From contig NC_090746.1 of the NCBI RefSeq assembly GCF_036898095.1, positions 53,473,907-53,537,906 of the forward strand: a stretch of DNA of 64,000 nucleotides. Direction: 5' to 3'. The position numbers were made by a program, and so were the translations under genes. Under the pieces are notes generated by a model. That model was not told the DNA's origin and ran no database searches. It saw only the letters and a list, made by a program, of their open reading frames with translations. Source of the stretch: Palaemon carinicauda. Its lineage: Eukaryota; Arthropoda; Malacostraca; Decapoda; Palaemonidae. Numbering within the stretch: position 1 is the stretch's first letter; the number at the start of each line of letters is the position of its first letter. Below, piece after piece: positions 41,126-52,037 of the stretch.

Positions 41126-43488
41126 GTGGCGTGCAGCGATCCAATGCGCGGTTGCTTTCAGGTAGCTGTACAATCTCTAGATATTCGTGATTGTTTGTTA
41201 TCACCTATTTTCTCACTGATGTGTGCATATGAACTAGTTTCATTCTCCTCTGGCTCTTTAACAGCTGGTTCACGGCTCTCCCCAGGGGCGGCTCGTCTGC
41301 AAACCATCTGTGCCAAGGTTGTCAACCATGAGGCTCTCTTGCAAGAAATTTTTAGAGCAGCGGTCTCCATCATCCCTTCTCCCCATGGAGCTTTGACAAA
41401 CTCAACTATGACCATTCCTGGGAGGGTAGCTGTTCACCACAGTAATCCTCAAGCTCTCTCTGACCCTAGGTTAGGTCGTGCTTCTAACATTTTTAGTACG
41501 ACATACAACGTGTCACAGTTATTGACTTTGGCGGTGCCAGTTCAGATTGTTCCCACTAAAGCTGTGTTACCTCATTCAACTCCAGCAGTTGCTAGGTGTC
41601 CAACGCCTTTCCCAGCAGCAATTGCTTCAGAGACAGTCACAGTACCATAGGGACATGCCTCAATGTTGCCAAAACACCAAGAGGCATTAACGATCAAAGT
41701 CAAACTACCTGGCCCTGGTCCAATGTGGGAAAAGTTGGAACTTGTTCCCATCAAACCTGGTCAGAAGCGACGCCGATCTAGGCAAGTCACGCCTCCAATG
41801 GGAGACACCTACCATCCCAGGTTCCAAGAGAATAGAGGTCTCTGAGGGAGATTTCTTTTTTTGACTCTTATAGGCTCTCACCTTCCAGCTGCTAGTTTTG
41901 GGGCAGGAAGAGGCATTGTCCAACATTCTTGCCTCTTTTACCAGCAAGCCCCATGAACTGAAGGGTGCAAATACCCTGCCGAAAAATTGGGCCTTCAAAC
42001 CTTCGGGGACCCAAATCTTCTGAATTGGGTTCAGTCTGCTATGACTGCTGTGTCAATGCAATGCAAGAGGTCAGTGTTCTCCCTCCTAGACCTCTTCCCC
42101 CTATGGATCATCCAGCTGCTGACTTGGATGCCGATTTTGACAACTATCGGTGATCTCCCTGGAAACAGCGGTATTGCTTTCCTGCTATAACCCTAGTTGG
42201 AAAAACAAGATACTATAAGTGTGAGGGCTTCAATAGGGAAAATAACCCAGTAAGGAAAGGAAGCATGGAAATAAATGAGTTGCAAGAGAAGTAGTAAATG
42301 GTCAAAATAAAACACTAGAAGAGCAGTAACAACATTAAATTAGATCTTCCATATATAAACTATAAAAACTTGAAAAAAAAACAAGAAGTGAAATAAGATA
42401 GAATAGTATGCCAGAATCAGTCCTCAAGCAAGAGAACTCTAATTCAAGACAGTGGATCGCCATGGTACAAAAGCTATTGTACTACCCAAGACTAGAGAAC
42501 AAAGGTTTAATTTTGGAGTGTCTTAGAAGAGCTGCTTGCCATAGCTAAAGAGTCTCTTTTACCCTTACCAAGAGGAAATTGACCACTGAACAATTACAGT
42601 GCAGTAGATAACCCCTTGAATGAAGAAGAATTTTTTTTGGTAATCTCAATGTTGTCAGGTGTATGAGGACAGAGGAGAATGTGGAAAGAATAGGCCACAC
42701 TATTCCGTGTGTGAGGAACATCTTAACAGAAACTCAACTGTGGTAGCTACACAGTGCAGAAAGTTGCATGATAGATACTACGTTTCTTTCATCAACTCAT
42801 CCTCTCCTCACTTGCTCTCTAATGACGCTTCCGACATAACCTCTGGAATCACCGAAAGCCCTAATAACAAGCAAAGTACAGGTGATGATGAATAAAAACA
42901 CGCCAGAAGTCGCCCAAGATAGATCTTCTTGGCTTCTACAGCCATCTTTTTATGGTGAAATTGATGGGATGATGGAGACCGATGATTGGTATCTCCCTTG
43001 AATAAGTTTGTTTTACAAATTCCATTCAAAATGTAATCATCAAAAATAGTCCATGCAGCCATTAGGAAGGATCACTTCACTCTCTGTGCTGACCCAAAGG
43101 TCATATGTTTTCAAATGCTGATCTGTCTCTTTGGCAGAAAGAGAAAGTACCTCCGTTTCATCCTACAGGTAGTCGAGTACCAGTTCAAAATTCTGTAATC
43201 CAGGCTGTCTACTATTTCCTTAGGAGTGCGGTCCAAAGACAAAAAGAGTCTGCATACCATCACGCTGGAAATATGAGCATCTCTGCTAGCCTTACAGTTC
43301 GGATCTCTGATGATGCTGCCTGCTTCTGCCAACTAGATCTCTTCCCGGATCAAGTTCCAGCAGAGGGCAAGGACATGGTCTTGAACTTCATCTATGACGG
43401 TGTACTACGAGACTCACCTGGACTAAGGTATCCTTACCTTGGTCAAGTGGGGTTAAGGCAGCAAAGAAAAGGGTTTACGTCCAGGTAG
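41126..43488 (+). pseudogene. gag: DIRS gag-like remnant, element H
   Basis: Open pieces at 41126-41650 and 43105-43488 flank the AAT-tailed repeat. The second contains QVPAEGKDMVLNFIYDGVL, which matches the EGKDMVL block of F and EGKDTVL of G. The first is Ser/Pro/Ala-rich and similar only in composition to DIRS gag middles. Frames are broken between and within the pieces. Assignment rests on the shared block and on position directly upstream of RT. Confidence 0.55.
42186..42720 (-). repeat. AAT-tailed interspersed repeat, copy 3 (reverse, 5'-truncated)
   Basis: The reverse complement of 42186-42720 aligns with copies 1 and 2 from about their GTAGTCTGGC region to the CCAACTAGGGTTATA end. 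It lacks the first 100 or so bases and most of the AAT tail. It interrupts element H gag. Confidence 0.85.
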
Positions 43489-43559
43489 CGAGAGCATCAC
43501 AGTCCCTCCGGTCTGTGAACTCTTCTTGGTTACTTTCTCCTCCAGATGTACTGCGGAGG

Positions 43560-44930
43560 ATAAACCGTGTCCTACCCTTGGATTGTTATCTCAAAATTCC
43601 AGTGGCAGGTGCTGAGGAGAGAGACAATGAAGTTACACAACTCCTCAAGGGATGGTACCTCCCTCTTTGACGTGAAGGACATTCAGGCAGTGGCAGACAG
43701 ATGGAGCAAGGTAAGCCAGGACTCCCCCCTCCATAGGGCTCTGATTTCACCTACTAAGGAAAGCCTTCTCTTGACCAGTCCACGAGTGGGGGGTGGGATG
43801 CCTGTGGAACAATTAGCGAAAGTGGATGCTCCATGGTACCAAACCTTGGTTGGTCTCTGTGCTCAAAGAGGAATACATCATCCGATACATACACACTCGC
43901 CGCCTCTGACCCTCTATCCAAAAATGTCAGGTTCCTACGTGAGGGGATCCGCGAAGGAACAGGCTCTTCGGCCTGAAGTTGAAACCATGCTGGAGAAGGA
44001 CACTCTCCAGGAGATTTTTGACAGGTGTCCAAGCTTCTACAGTCAGTTATTTCTTGTAGATAAGGCGTCTGCAGGCTGGAGACCAGTCATCGACCTCTCA
44101 GGCCTGAACAAGTTTGTTCAACAAACTCCGTTCAAGATGGAAATGGCCCAGACAGTTAGATAGGCTGTCAGACTGGAGGACTTCATGATATCGTTACACC
44201 TCAAGGATGTGTACTTCCAGATCCCCATTCATTCATCTTCAAGGAATTACCCGAGTTTCACCTTAAGCAGAAAGATATACCAGTTCAAGGTGCTGTGCTT
44301 TGACTGTCCACACCACATCAGGTGTTCGCATGCATCTTTACCCTAGTGTCCACCTGGGCTCACAAGAACAGCATTCGACTCCTTTGTTATCTAGATTATT
44401 GACTAGTTCTAGCAAACTCGAGAGAGACCCTTCTCCACCATCAAGACAGGCTTCTCGCCTTTTGTCAGGATCTGGGGGTCATGGTAAATTGCGAGAAGTC
44501 ATCCCAGCAACCTCCGCAAGAGATGGTATATCTAGGAATGAAGATCATGACCAAACTAGGCAAATTCTTCCCATCCAAAGAACAAGTAGAGGGAATGAAA
44601 AGGGTAGCTCACCCTTTTCTTTTGCAGGACAGCTTGCCAGCAGTTCTTCGGCAAAGGCTTCTGGGACACAACCGCTATGGAGAAGCTGGCTCCCAATGGT
44701 CGCCTATGCATCCGCTTTCTACAGTGGCAGATGAAGACCTTTTGGTCCCAGAACACCTTGGTGCTGGTAGGGTCATAGCAGAAGAGAGACCTGAGTTGGT
44801 GGGTGTCTGACACCAATCTCCTCAGGGGAGTAACCCTTCTCTCTCCTCCCACGGAATTTTTGCTCTTCACAGATGCATCAAAAGAAGTGGGCTTGGTGCT
44901 CACCTGTTGTACCTCATGGAAACCCTCATA
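43560..44930 (+). pseudogene. DIRS reverse transcriptase, element H (decayed)
   Basis: 43567-44163 is open and contains PEVETMLEKDTLQEIFDRCP, SFYSQLFLVDKASAGWRPVI and LSGLNKFVQQTPFKMEMAQT. It then hits a stop at 44161. Next come SLHLKDVYFQIPIHSSSR, where the first catalytic Asp of SxDLKD is His, and CYLDY followed by TGA at about 44388-44402, where YLDD should be. Further on, NCEKSSQQPPQEMVYLGMKI and FALHRCIKRSGLGAH mark the RT end and RNase H start. Two catalytic aspartates are lost, so it is inactive. Thumb and RNase H regions are frame-shifted. Confidence 0.8.
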
Positions 44931-45059
44931 GAGTGATGAGATGTCAGGATGCCTCAAAACAGCTTGTGCAAAGCATTAGAGTGACAGCCTGGGACAGTTA
45001 CCAACCTTTTTTTTTTTTTGACTTCCACCCACCATTGAGTGAGTCTCCAATGTAAAGAG

Positions 45060-45360
45060 CATAAGCTTTTGTATAAAGTGTAATAATACAAATTACAAAT
45101 TTGGAAATAATTTGTATTTTCCTAAATTTACAAACCTTTGGCCCTTTACACATACTGGTCCTCCCATCACCTTCCCCTGGAAATCCTGCCGTAATTACAA
45201 AGCGACGGTTTATTACTAGTGCAGGTGTGAGCGAGGTGGCACCTCGCAAAAGCTTGACGGGCTAGTTTTAGCTATTGGCGAAATATATCCACTGTAAAGA
45301 GCTCCAAGTTTGCATTGATTAGAAAAAAAATACAATTATTTCCAAATTTGTCATTTTAAA
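45060..45360 (+). repeat. ICR and right terminal region of element H
   Basis: TACAAATTTGGAAATAATTTG near 45095 is complementary to the right end near 45330-45360 (CAATTATTTCCAAATTTGTCA). The order ICR then right end matches other DIRS elements here. Confidence 0.7.
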
Positions 45361-45369
45361 AGGTTTGTA

Positions 45370-48300
45370 ATGGAAATTTTATTCTGTAACTGGAATACAA
45401 ACTTACGCTATTTATTAGGGGTCATTACTTTTAGCAAAGCTGAAAGGACAAGCCATTAAAATTTTAGCGAGGGTTAACTACCCATTCTGCTACTTAGGGT
45501 GGGTAGGGGGGGTAGCTTGTTACTGCTCCTACTCGCACACTGGTGATTTACCTCACTTTACTATTGGCTTGGATGGAGTACGGTCATTGCCGTTCTTCAT
45601 CCTTCGCCTATTTTTGGACTGCCATTAATTGCTTTTCTTTGTGCTTTATCTTTTATTAGATTGCGTGTGTGTTGACTTCTGCGACCATGCGTAGTTGCCC
45701 TTGACGCGAAGATCGGCCCTGCGGAACCTTCATGTCAGCTATAGACACCAATCGCCACACCCTTTGTTCCGCCTGCAAAGGTCAGTGTGATAGTGGTAAC
45801 AGGTGTAGTGAGTGTCGGGAGTGGTCTGCCTCCCAGTGGGAAAGGTTTGGGCAACGGCGGAAGAAGTCAAAGCGGGATATTTCTCCTTCGAAGGTTTCTT
45901 GGAAAGGGGAATACACAAGACCTCTTCTTCCACTTCCCAACCTTCCTCCGAAGCTCCAGCTTGTTCGGTCTTTTCCAGGAGACCATTGAGTAGTAGCGTA
46001 GACCCATTAATTTACGGGCAACCACTGGTCCTCGAGAGATGATGTTGCTTCCCCTAGCGAAGCGGTCCCACCTCTGCCCCCTGGTGAGGCCTTGTCTCTG
46101 TCTCCTTTTTTGCAGACGTGGTCGAACTTGGGGCTTCCAGGTACGCTCTCCAAAGACTCCTTGCTGTGGTGCTAGTGCGCAGCCATCGTCGACTTCGGAG
46201 TTAGATCCTCTGTTGTGCGTCGATGTTGTAGTGTCTGAGGCTTCTTCTGTGGCCACTGCCGACGCCGCTGAACATTCAGACTCTCCAGCTGTTGCTGCTG
46301 ACTCTGCTTCCCCCATTCCTGTTCATCCTTCGAGGGGGGAACTTAGTCTTTCTTGTCTCTCTTGCGAGTGTTTCTCCTCGTTGGGGGAGTTCACTCATAA
46401 TGACTCCTCTTCGGAGGACTGCTGCTTCTAAAGGTCAGCTTGCTGATCCCCTGGCCCCTAGAGGGCATCTTTGACACAGAGTTCACCCTCCGCTTCACCG
46501 TAGAGGTGGCCCTTCACCATCTGTGAAAAGGTGCCTCTTCAGCTTCATCCTCGTAGCTGTCTCCCACAGAGGAGCCTCCGCTTCAGTCGTCTTCCGGCCC
46601 TCGACCTTCGCTGGTTCCTGAACCTTCTCCTGACAATGCTGGCACTATTCCTTGGACTTCGGTCCTGTATTCTACTGTGGATCGTTCGCGATCCCCGTCG
46701 GGGGATGATCGCCCTTCCAAACGGCACATCTCTGTTCCAGTTCATCCTTAATGCTGACCTGCTGCCCTGCTTTCACTATTCCTGTTTCCTGTTCATCATC
46801 TGCCTGCTCGTACTACACCTCCTAAGCGTTTAGCTGTGGGCCAACGCTCTCCAGCGCAACAGCCCCCTTCAGTGCACCAGCACTCAACCAGCATCACCTC
46901 AGCACCCTCCAGCACTTCAACGCTTACCAGTGTCATTCCTCTCCAGCGCTTCAACGCTCTTTGGTGCACCAGCACTCGCCAGCTTCGCCTTGGCGCTCTC
47001 CAGCACTTCAATGCATCCCAGAGTGTCAGCGCTCTTTGGTGCACCAGCACTCACCTGCTCATCAGCGCCTTCTAGTGCACCAGCATTCTGATTGTCGGCA
47101 CTCTCTAGCGCATTCTCGCCGTTCTAAGGACCAGTGTTTGCTCTCATTTGCAGCAACGTTCCCCTGCGCGTCGTTACTCTCCAACTGCAACAACTCTCCT
47201 ATGCACCAGCGCCGTATTGCACGCCATCACTCTCCTGCACACGTCCGCCATACCTCAGAGCAGGTTCTCCAGGCATCAAAACATAAGGAACTTCACAATA
47301 GAGATTGTGATAGGTCACCATCGCCACTTTCCCTTCCCCGCAAACGCATTACAGAACGACCACCGGGGAAAGGAGGCTCCACAGAAGGGTTCAGGATCCC
47401 GAAGATTCGACCTTCTAGGGCAGACCCACCACCGCAAACATCGGTAGAGACTCCTCACAGCAAACCTTCTGTCCCTTTCCCTTCAGGGGATCTTTCTGAC
47501 AGTGCATCAGTCAGCAAGCAGCCTTGGTTCAGTCCCATGGTCAGAGCAGTAGTACAAGCCTTCGGACCTGCCATGTCATCTGGCTCGTCACTGACCTCCC
47601 ATCCAACGGCACCAGCAGACCTACTGTGAAGAACCTTGGCTTCTTCTCCCCTGAAGAGGAAAAGAGGAATCTCAGATGTGATCACATCCCCTAGGGTGAA
47701 ACTAACTCCTGTTAGGCCTTGAAGGCCTGTCCTCCCTGTTTCTCCCGCCGGACACTCTCCAACCTCATCTCTGCCGAGGCAGTCTCGCAAGGCTCAAACT
47801 TCCTCCCTTCCAGCTTCGGAGGAAGTTTCTCCTCACACGTAGAGTTCTCCACCACCGATGGAGGTCAGGATGGACAATCCCATCCGGCCTTTGATGCTCG
47901 AGTCCTACCTCTTTCCTCGAAAGGAATCTAAGGACTTAAAGACACTCCCAATGTCCTCTTCAAGGACCTCGAGGCCTACAGAAGCTCTATTCACTTTTGC
48001 GATGCCCGCGACCCACCCCAAGAGGAGGTCTCTGGGGTGGAAGAAGTAGGTTTTGCTGCTAGTCACACTTCGGAGGGGGAGCAGATTCTGCATTCTGGCA
48101 AGTTCTGACTCTTATTAGGGTACTCAATGGGTTTACTGACCCGGAGATAACTCTACGAGAGGGCAAAGACACAGTCTTGGACCTTATCTTTGGCACTCAG
48201 AAGCCCTCTAAGACAAATGCAGCCTTGTCTTGGTCTCAAGGGCTAAAGGATGCCTAGGCTAAGATTGCCCAACAGCTCTCCGAGCTCTCCTCCTCCCAAT

Positions 48301-48910
48301 GTTCCAGCTCTACCGCTAAGCTTCTCCTACCACCTCACGTCCATCATAGGAGATATTTTGAGATCTTGGACGAGTCTCGTCCAGTTTTTCCCCTCCATTC
48401 TCTGGAAGAGCTCACCAAGGGAAGGGAGTCTCTCTAGAGAGGCTCTCCAGCCGTCGGGTCTCGTTCTCGGCATCAGAGATCCTCAACCAGGAGAAGGTCA
48501 CAAAGTATGCTATGTAGGCTACTTCATGGCTTGATCTATGGTTGGGGACCCTGGGAATCCGGGTTTGAACCCAGGATTTCTCCAAGAAACGTACCAAGAA
48601 ACTAATGGAAACTTTCCTCCTCTCAGGCACTCGCACCATCGAGTTTCTCGCCCATCAAGTCTCGAACTTATGGGCGAACACCATCCTCAAACCACTGCAG
48701 GTGAACCATGCTTCCTTGTGTTCCTAGGATTAGGCTAATACTGTCGCATCCCCATACCCTGGCGAGGTGGTTTTATGAAAGTCCTGGTTACAATAGTTCT
48801 TCCTATAAAGACTTGGAATAACTTACCTGGACAGCCACACTTCTAAACATCTCAAGACACACCTTGCGTAAGCCGTGGAACTTGTGTAGCGAGGTGCAGG
48901 GATTCCTTAT
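45370..48910 (+). mobile_element. DIRS element G, left part
   Basis: The left terminus TCTGTAACTGGAATACAAAC matches F's left end. Gag follows from about 45712 to 48740. Element D is inserted at 48910, and G resumes at 56564 with only its 3' end. RT, RNase H and recombinase are absent from both parts, so G is an internally deleted, non-autonomous copy of about 4 kb without D. Confidence 0.8.
45732..48740 (+). pseudogene. gag: DIRS gag-like gene, element G (broken)
   Basis: The first piece, 45732-45989, has HTLCSACKGQCDSGNRCSEC and REWSASQWERFGQRRKKSKR, the same N-terminal Cys/His motif as F. The middle (46850-47110) is a degenerate minisatellite encoding repeated VHQHSPA-like units. 46961-47629 is open and holds RDCDRSPSPLSLPRKR. 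The later block REGKDTVLDLIFGTQKPS near 48150-48210 matches F and H. The end near 48600-48740 resembles the tail of F gag (ETFLLSGTRTIEFLxHQ across frames). Multiple frame breaks. The stop-rich middle gives no further function. Confidence 0.75.
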
Positions 48911-48920
48911 TTTTAAATAT

Positions 48921-49091
48921 GTAACTTACCTGGTAGTTACATAATATAGCTTAATCCCGCCGATTCGTTGCGCGCATGGCAGAAATTCAAAATTCGCGGG
49001 AATCGCCGACAGGTGGCCAGGTGATCATACCTGTGCGCCGTTTAACCAGGTACCTGGAACCATTCCCATTTGTCCTCAGAAATTCCCTGCC
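48921..49091 (+). repeat. Left inverted terminal repeat of element D
   Basis: Complementary to 56360-56530 with about 8-10 mismatches in 140-150 bases. Both contain GCCGACAGGTGGCCAGGTGA or its complement. Confidence 0.85.
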
Positions 49092-49493
49092 GTCGTTCTA
49101 GCAACACGGAAATTCACTCTACTTTGTTTGGGTTTGCTTTAACTACAAATTGGTGAAGTATCCATTGCTTTTTTTTTGGTTGATGGCTATCGCTGATATT
49201 GGATTTTCTTTTCTTTTTCACATGAATAAGATAGATTTTGTTGGTCCGACTTGGACAGTTTATTTTTAACTTTTTTTTCAAGATGGCTGCCTCTGTTGTT
49301 AGATTTTGTGTGAAGGGCTGCAAGACCGGCTTCTAAAAGCTGCTCTTGATCCCCACACAGTATGTAGAAATACAGAGCGCATGTGTGTATTTTTCTTTTG
49401 GAATATGATCGCTATGTTCGTAAGCTTGAAAGGGATAGGATCAGGTTATTTCCCCCGACTGTAAAGACTAACGAACCAACTCAAAGACATATG

Positions 49494-49634
49494 GTGGAAG
49501 GAAATCATTCCGCCAGCACTATGACGTCACAAATCATGTGATGTAAACTCTACGAAGTATGACTTGAAGGAAATCATTCGCTAGCACTGTGACGTCACAA
49601 ATCATGTGACGTAAACTCAACGAAGAATGACTTG
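49494..49634 (+). repeat. About 64-base tandem duplication with CRE-like palindromes
   Basis: GGAAATCATTC...TGACGTCACAAATCATGTGA occurs twice, near 49500 and 49568. Each copy holds the CRE palindrome TGACGTCA and a nearby TGTGA(C/T)GTAA. Confidence 0.85.
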
Positions 49635-50339
49635 CAATATGTAAATTCTTTAATTTTTCTTGCAAGGAATGTAAAGAAAATACTAACTTACAAAGCATAA
49701 GTATTCAATTTTTTATAATGTAAGGGAAATATATTATTTTTAAGTAATATTGGTCCTATTAGTATACTTTCTTTAGATAATCATCGATCTATTTTCAGAG
49801 ATTAAAACTAGCGTACAGTCAATTTACGCTACGTAGTACTCATTACGATTGTTACAGTTCCACATACTTTGTATCATTATTTAATATTTTGATATTGGGG
49901 ATACTAATATCATATAGCCTATTGAATTCTCATTCTAGCCCTTGTCAAAGGACTAGAATCTCTCATAGCGGGCAGGTTTAATTATGCAAAAGAGTTAAAA
50001 GTGCTTGTTTCAGTGCAGTGGAGGGTGTGGTTGCTCGGACCTGTCGTCCCCCTAGCCCTGGACCTCTTCCATGCTCCCCAACCCCTGGGAGAAGGAATGT
50101 CGACAGGCGATGGGAAGCGAGAGGCGTTAGCTCCCAAGCAGTCGTCCCCTCGAGCGTACCTGTTGACGCTTCCCAGGACGCTCGCCCTTGTCGTGGGAAA
50201 GGTGAGGTAAAAGTGTTATCTTCGCCGTCGGATGACACAGCTCACAGACGAGGCTGGCGTCTTGCCTAAGGATGTCAACAGACCTAGGAAGAGAATAAGA
50301 TCGGAACGAGGCGTGAACAGCCAGCAAGACTCGGACTCG

Positions 50340-50620
50340 CGGCAAGCGGCAGTGCTCTTGGACGCTCCTTCGCAGCGATCTGGACGCGCTACGGGAGGCG
50401 ACAAGGATCTTGACGCTCCCTCGCGGCATGCTGGACACACGCGAGCGGGACACCTCCCCGCAGCATGCTGGACGCATGCATGACGCTCCCTCTCAGCATG
50501 ACGCACGCAAGCATGATGCTCCCTGGACACATGCAGGACGCACGCAAGCTTGACGCTTCCTCGCAGCATGTTGGATGCATACATGACGCTCCCTCGCAGC
50601 ATGCAGGACGCAAGTAGGCA
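50340..50620 (+). repeat. Degenerate minisatellite in D gag
   Basis: Repeated units of the type GACGCTCCCTCGCAGCATG alternating with GGACGCA(T/C)GCA. Spacing varies between about 30 and 60 bases. It lies in the low-complexity middle of gag. Confidence 0.8.
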
Positions 50621-51038
50621 AGACGAGGCGTGTGTTTCTCCCACTCGTTCTACATCGGAGATCGCTAACCCTTTAGAAGAGATCTCAGAGGAGGAAACGC
50701 AGGAAACTCTTCATGCATCAGATCTTAAAAGATTACTGGCAGTTCTGGCAGACTTACAGTGGAACCTCTACATACGAATGTCCTAACATACGAATTTTCC
50801 AACATACGAAGTAAAATTCGACCAAATTTCTGTCTCGACACCCGACGTAATGCTCCAACATACGAAGTAGATCTTGTTTACGCCGGTAGATGGCAGCATG
50901 TAAGAGGGATGCCATTGAGCGTCGAGTGCTCTGTTCTCTGTTCTTGTGTGTATCGTGTGGTTGTCCTCTGTTTGGTCTGTTATTAACAGTGCTTATTTTC
51001 TTCCTTTTCTCATTTCCTTTTTGATTTTACCTATAATC

Positions 51039-51356
51039 ATGGTGCCTAAGAAGCTAAGTTTCAATACAGGTAGTGGTGAGAAAAGGAAGAAGGCAATTTT
51101 TTCATTAGAATTGAAGCAAGAAATTATGGAAAAACATGAGAGCAGTGTGCATGTAAGTGATATGGCTAAACAATATGGTCGGAATAGGCCTATGATCTCG
51201 ACGATCATCAAGCAGAAGGCAGCCATTAAAGCAGATAAACCATCGAAGGAGATCACCATTATTACAAGACGACGTAGCAATACCCTGGAAGAGATAGAAC
51301 GCCTTTTGTTGATAGGGATAAAGGACAAAGAGATTGTTGGCAACGATCATTTGTAA
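51039..51356 (+). CDS. Tigger-like transposase DNA-binding remnant
   Basis: 105 codons from ATG 51039 (MVPKKLSFNTGSGEKRKK). It reads IFSLELKQEIMEKHESSVHV then SDMAKQYGRNRPMISTIIKQ, a Psq/CENP-B-type N-terminal helix-turn-helix found in Tigger and Jerky-type proteins. ITRRRSNTLEEIERLLLIGI follows, the start of the second CENP-B helix-turn-helix. It ends at KDKEIVGNDHL with TAA, and the DDE domain is missing. The same frame is open upstream to 50946. If expressed, it could bind the element's ends but not cut. It is a deletion remnant rather than a domesticated gene, as far as I can see. Confidence 0.75.
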   Translation: MVPKKLSFNTGSGEKRKKAIFSLELKQEIMEKHESSVHVSDMAKQYGRNRPMISTIIKQKAAIKADKPSKEITIITRRRSNTLEEIERLLLIGIKDKEIVGNDHL

Positions 51357-51494
51357 GAAGGGCCAGCGTGATGAACAGAAAGAAAGAAAAAAGTGAAGCA
51401 AAGAAAACCAAGATAGCATTAACAAGCTCTTTTAAAAAAGTCTTCTCTCTTTTTCTGTTTTTCTCTAACCATAGCATTAACATGTTCTTTAAAT

Positions 51495-51498
<4 letters not shown>

Positions 51499-51584
<86 letters not shown>
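51499..51584. repeat. (CT)n microsatellite inside the Tigger-like element
   Basis: About 42 CT units, followed at 51622-51664 by GA and GT units. It occupies part of the deleted transposase interior. Confidence 0.95.
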
Positions 51585-51585
<1 letters not shown>

Positions 51586-52037
51586 CTTTTTCGCTGTTAT
51601 AGTGTTAGAGATGTCTATTATTGAGAGAGAGAGAGAGAGAGAGAGTGTGTGTGTGTGTGTGTGTATTTATTTATTTAAGGAACATGTTAACACCAGGTCT
51701 ACCTTCTCGCCGATCGTCCGTCTCCTCCTGGCGTAGCAAATCCTACACCTGCGTTGGCCTGTCTCTAAGGTAAAGTGACAATAAAACACATTTTTTATTT
51801 TTTATTTCTTTATAATTATCTTTTTTTACACGCTTCTTTCATTTTATGCAGTTATGTTATTGTTATGTGTAATTATATGTAGTAATTTATTAAGGAGTTG
51901 ATATAGGTTTTTGGGGTGTGGAACAAATTATACAAATTACAGTGTATTATGGGAATATTTGCTCCAACATACCATTGTTTTAACATACGAAGCAGTTTCT
52001 GGAACGAATTAAGATCGTTTGTAGAGATACGACTGTA

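Larger units (their letters stand above)
40830..45365 (+). mobile_element. DIRS element H (degraded; left end not found)
   Basis: Contains gag-like blocks, a decayed DIRS RT with the start of RNase H, an ICR-like region near 45060-45150 and a right end TTCCAAATTTGTCATTT. The right end resembles that of G (AATTTGTCATT). The recombinase is missing. A reverse copy of the AAT-tailed repeat lies inside. Whether it is the 3' half of F displaced by LINE insertion, or a separate element, is unresolved. The left terminus predicted by its ICR is not seen at 40830 or at F's left end. Confidence 0.65.
49282..50756 (+). pseudogene. gag: DIRS gag-like gene, element D, 5' part (decayed)
   Basis: ATG 49282 starts MAASVVRFCVKGCKTGF, then a stop. 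In another frame, LDPHTVCRN is what remains of the Cys/His motif. RYVRKLERDRIR near 49410 matches C gag (TRRLERDRVR). About 49560-49980 appears to be foreign or deleted sequence with a 64-base duplication upstream. From 50018, RTCRPPSPGPLPCS matches C (RACRPPSPGPLASS). A minisatellite at 50340-50620 follows. The frame reaching LKRLLAVLADL at 50754 is cut by the Tigger-like element. Confidence 0.7.
50757..52035 (+). mobile_element. Tigger/pogo-like DNA transposon (internally deleted)
   Basis: The ends are CAGTGGAACCTCTACATACG and, on the other strand, CAGTCGTATCTCTACAAACG, imperfect terminal inverted repeats. TA flanks both ends (50755-50756 and 52036-52037), the usual pogo/Tc1 target duplication. 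Further copies of ACATACGAA occur inside both ends. It contains the start of a transposase only. It sits in D gag; removing it with one TA restores the gag frame from LLAVLADL into YLEDFQQAVPR. Confidence 0.9.
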
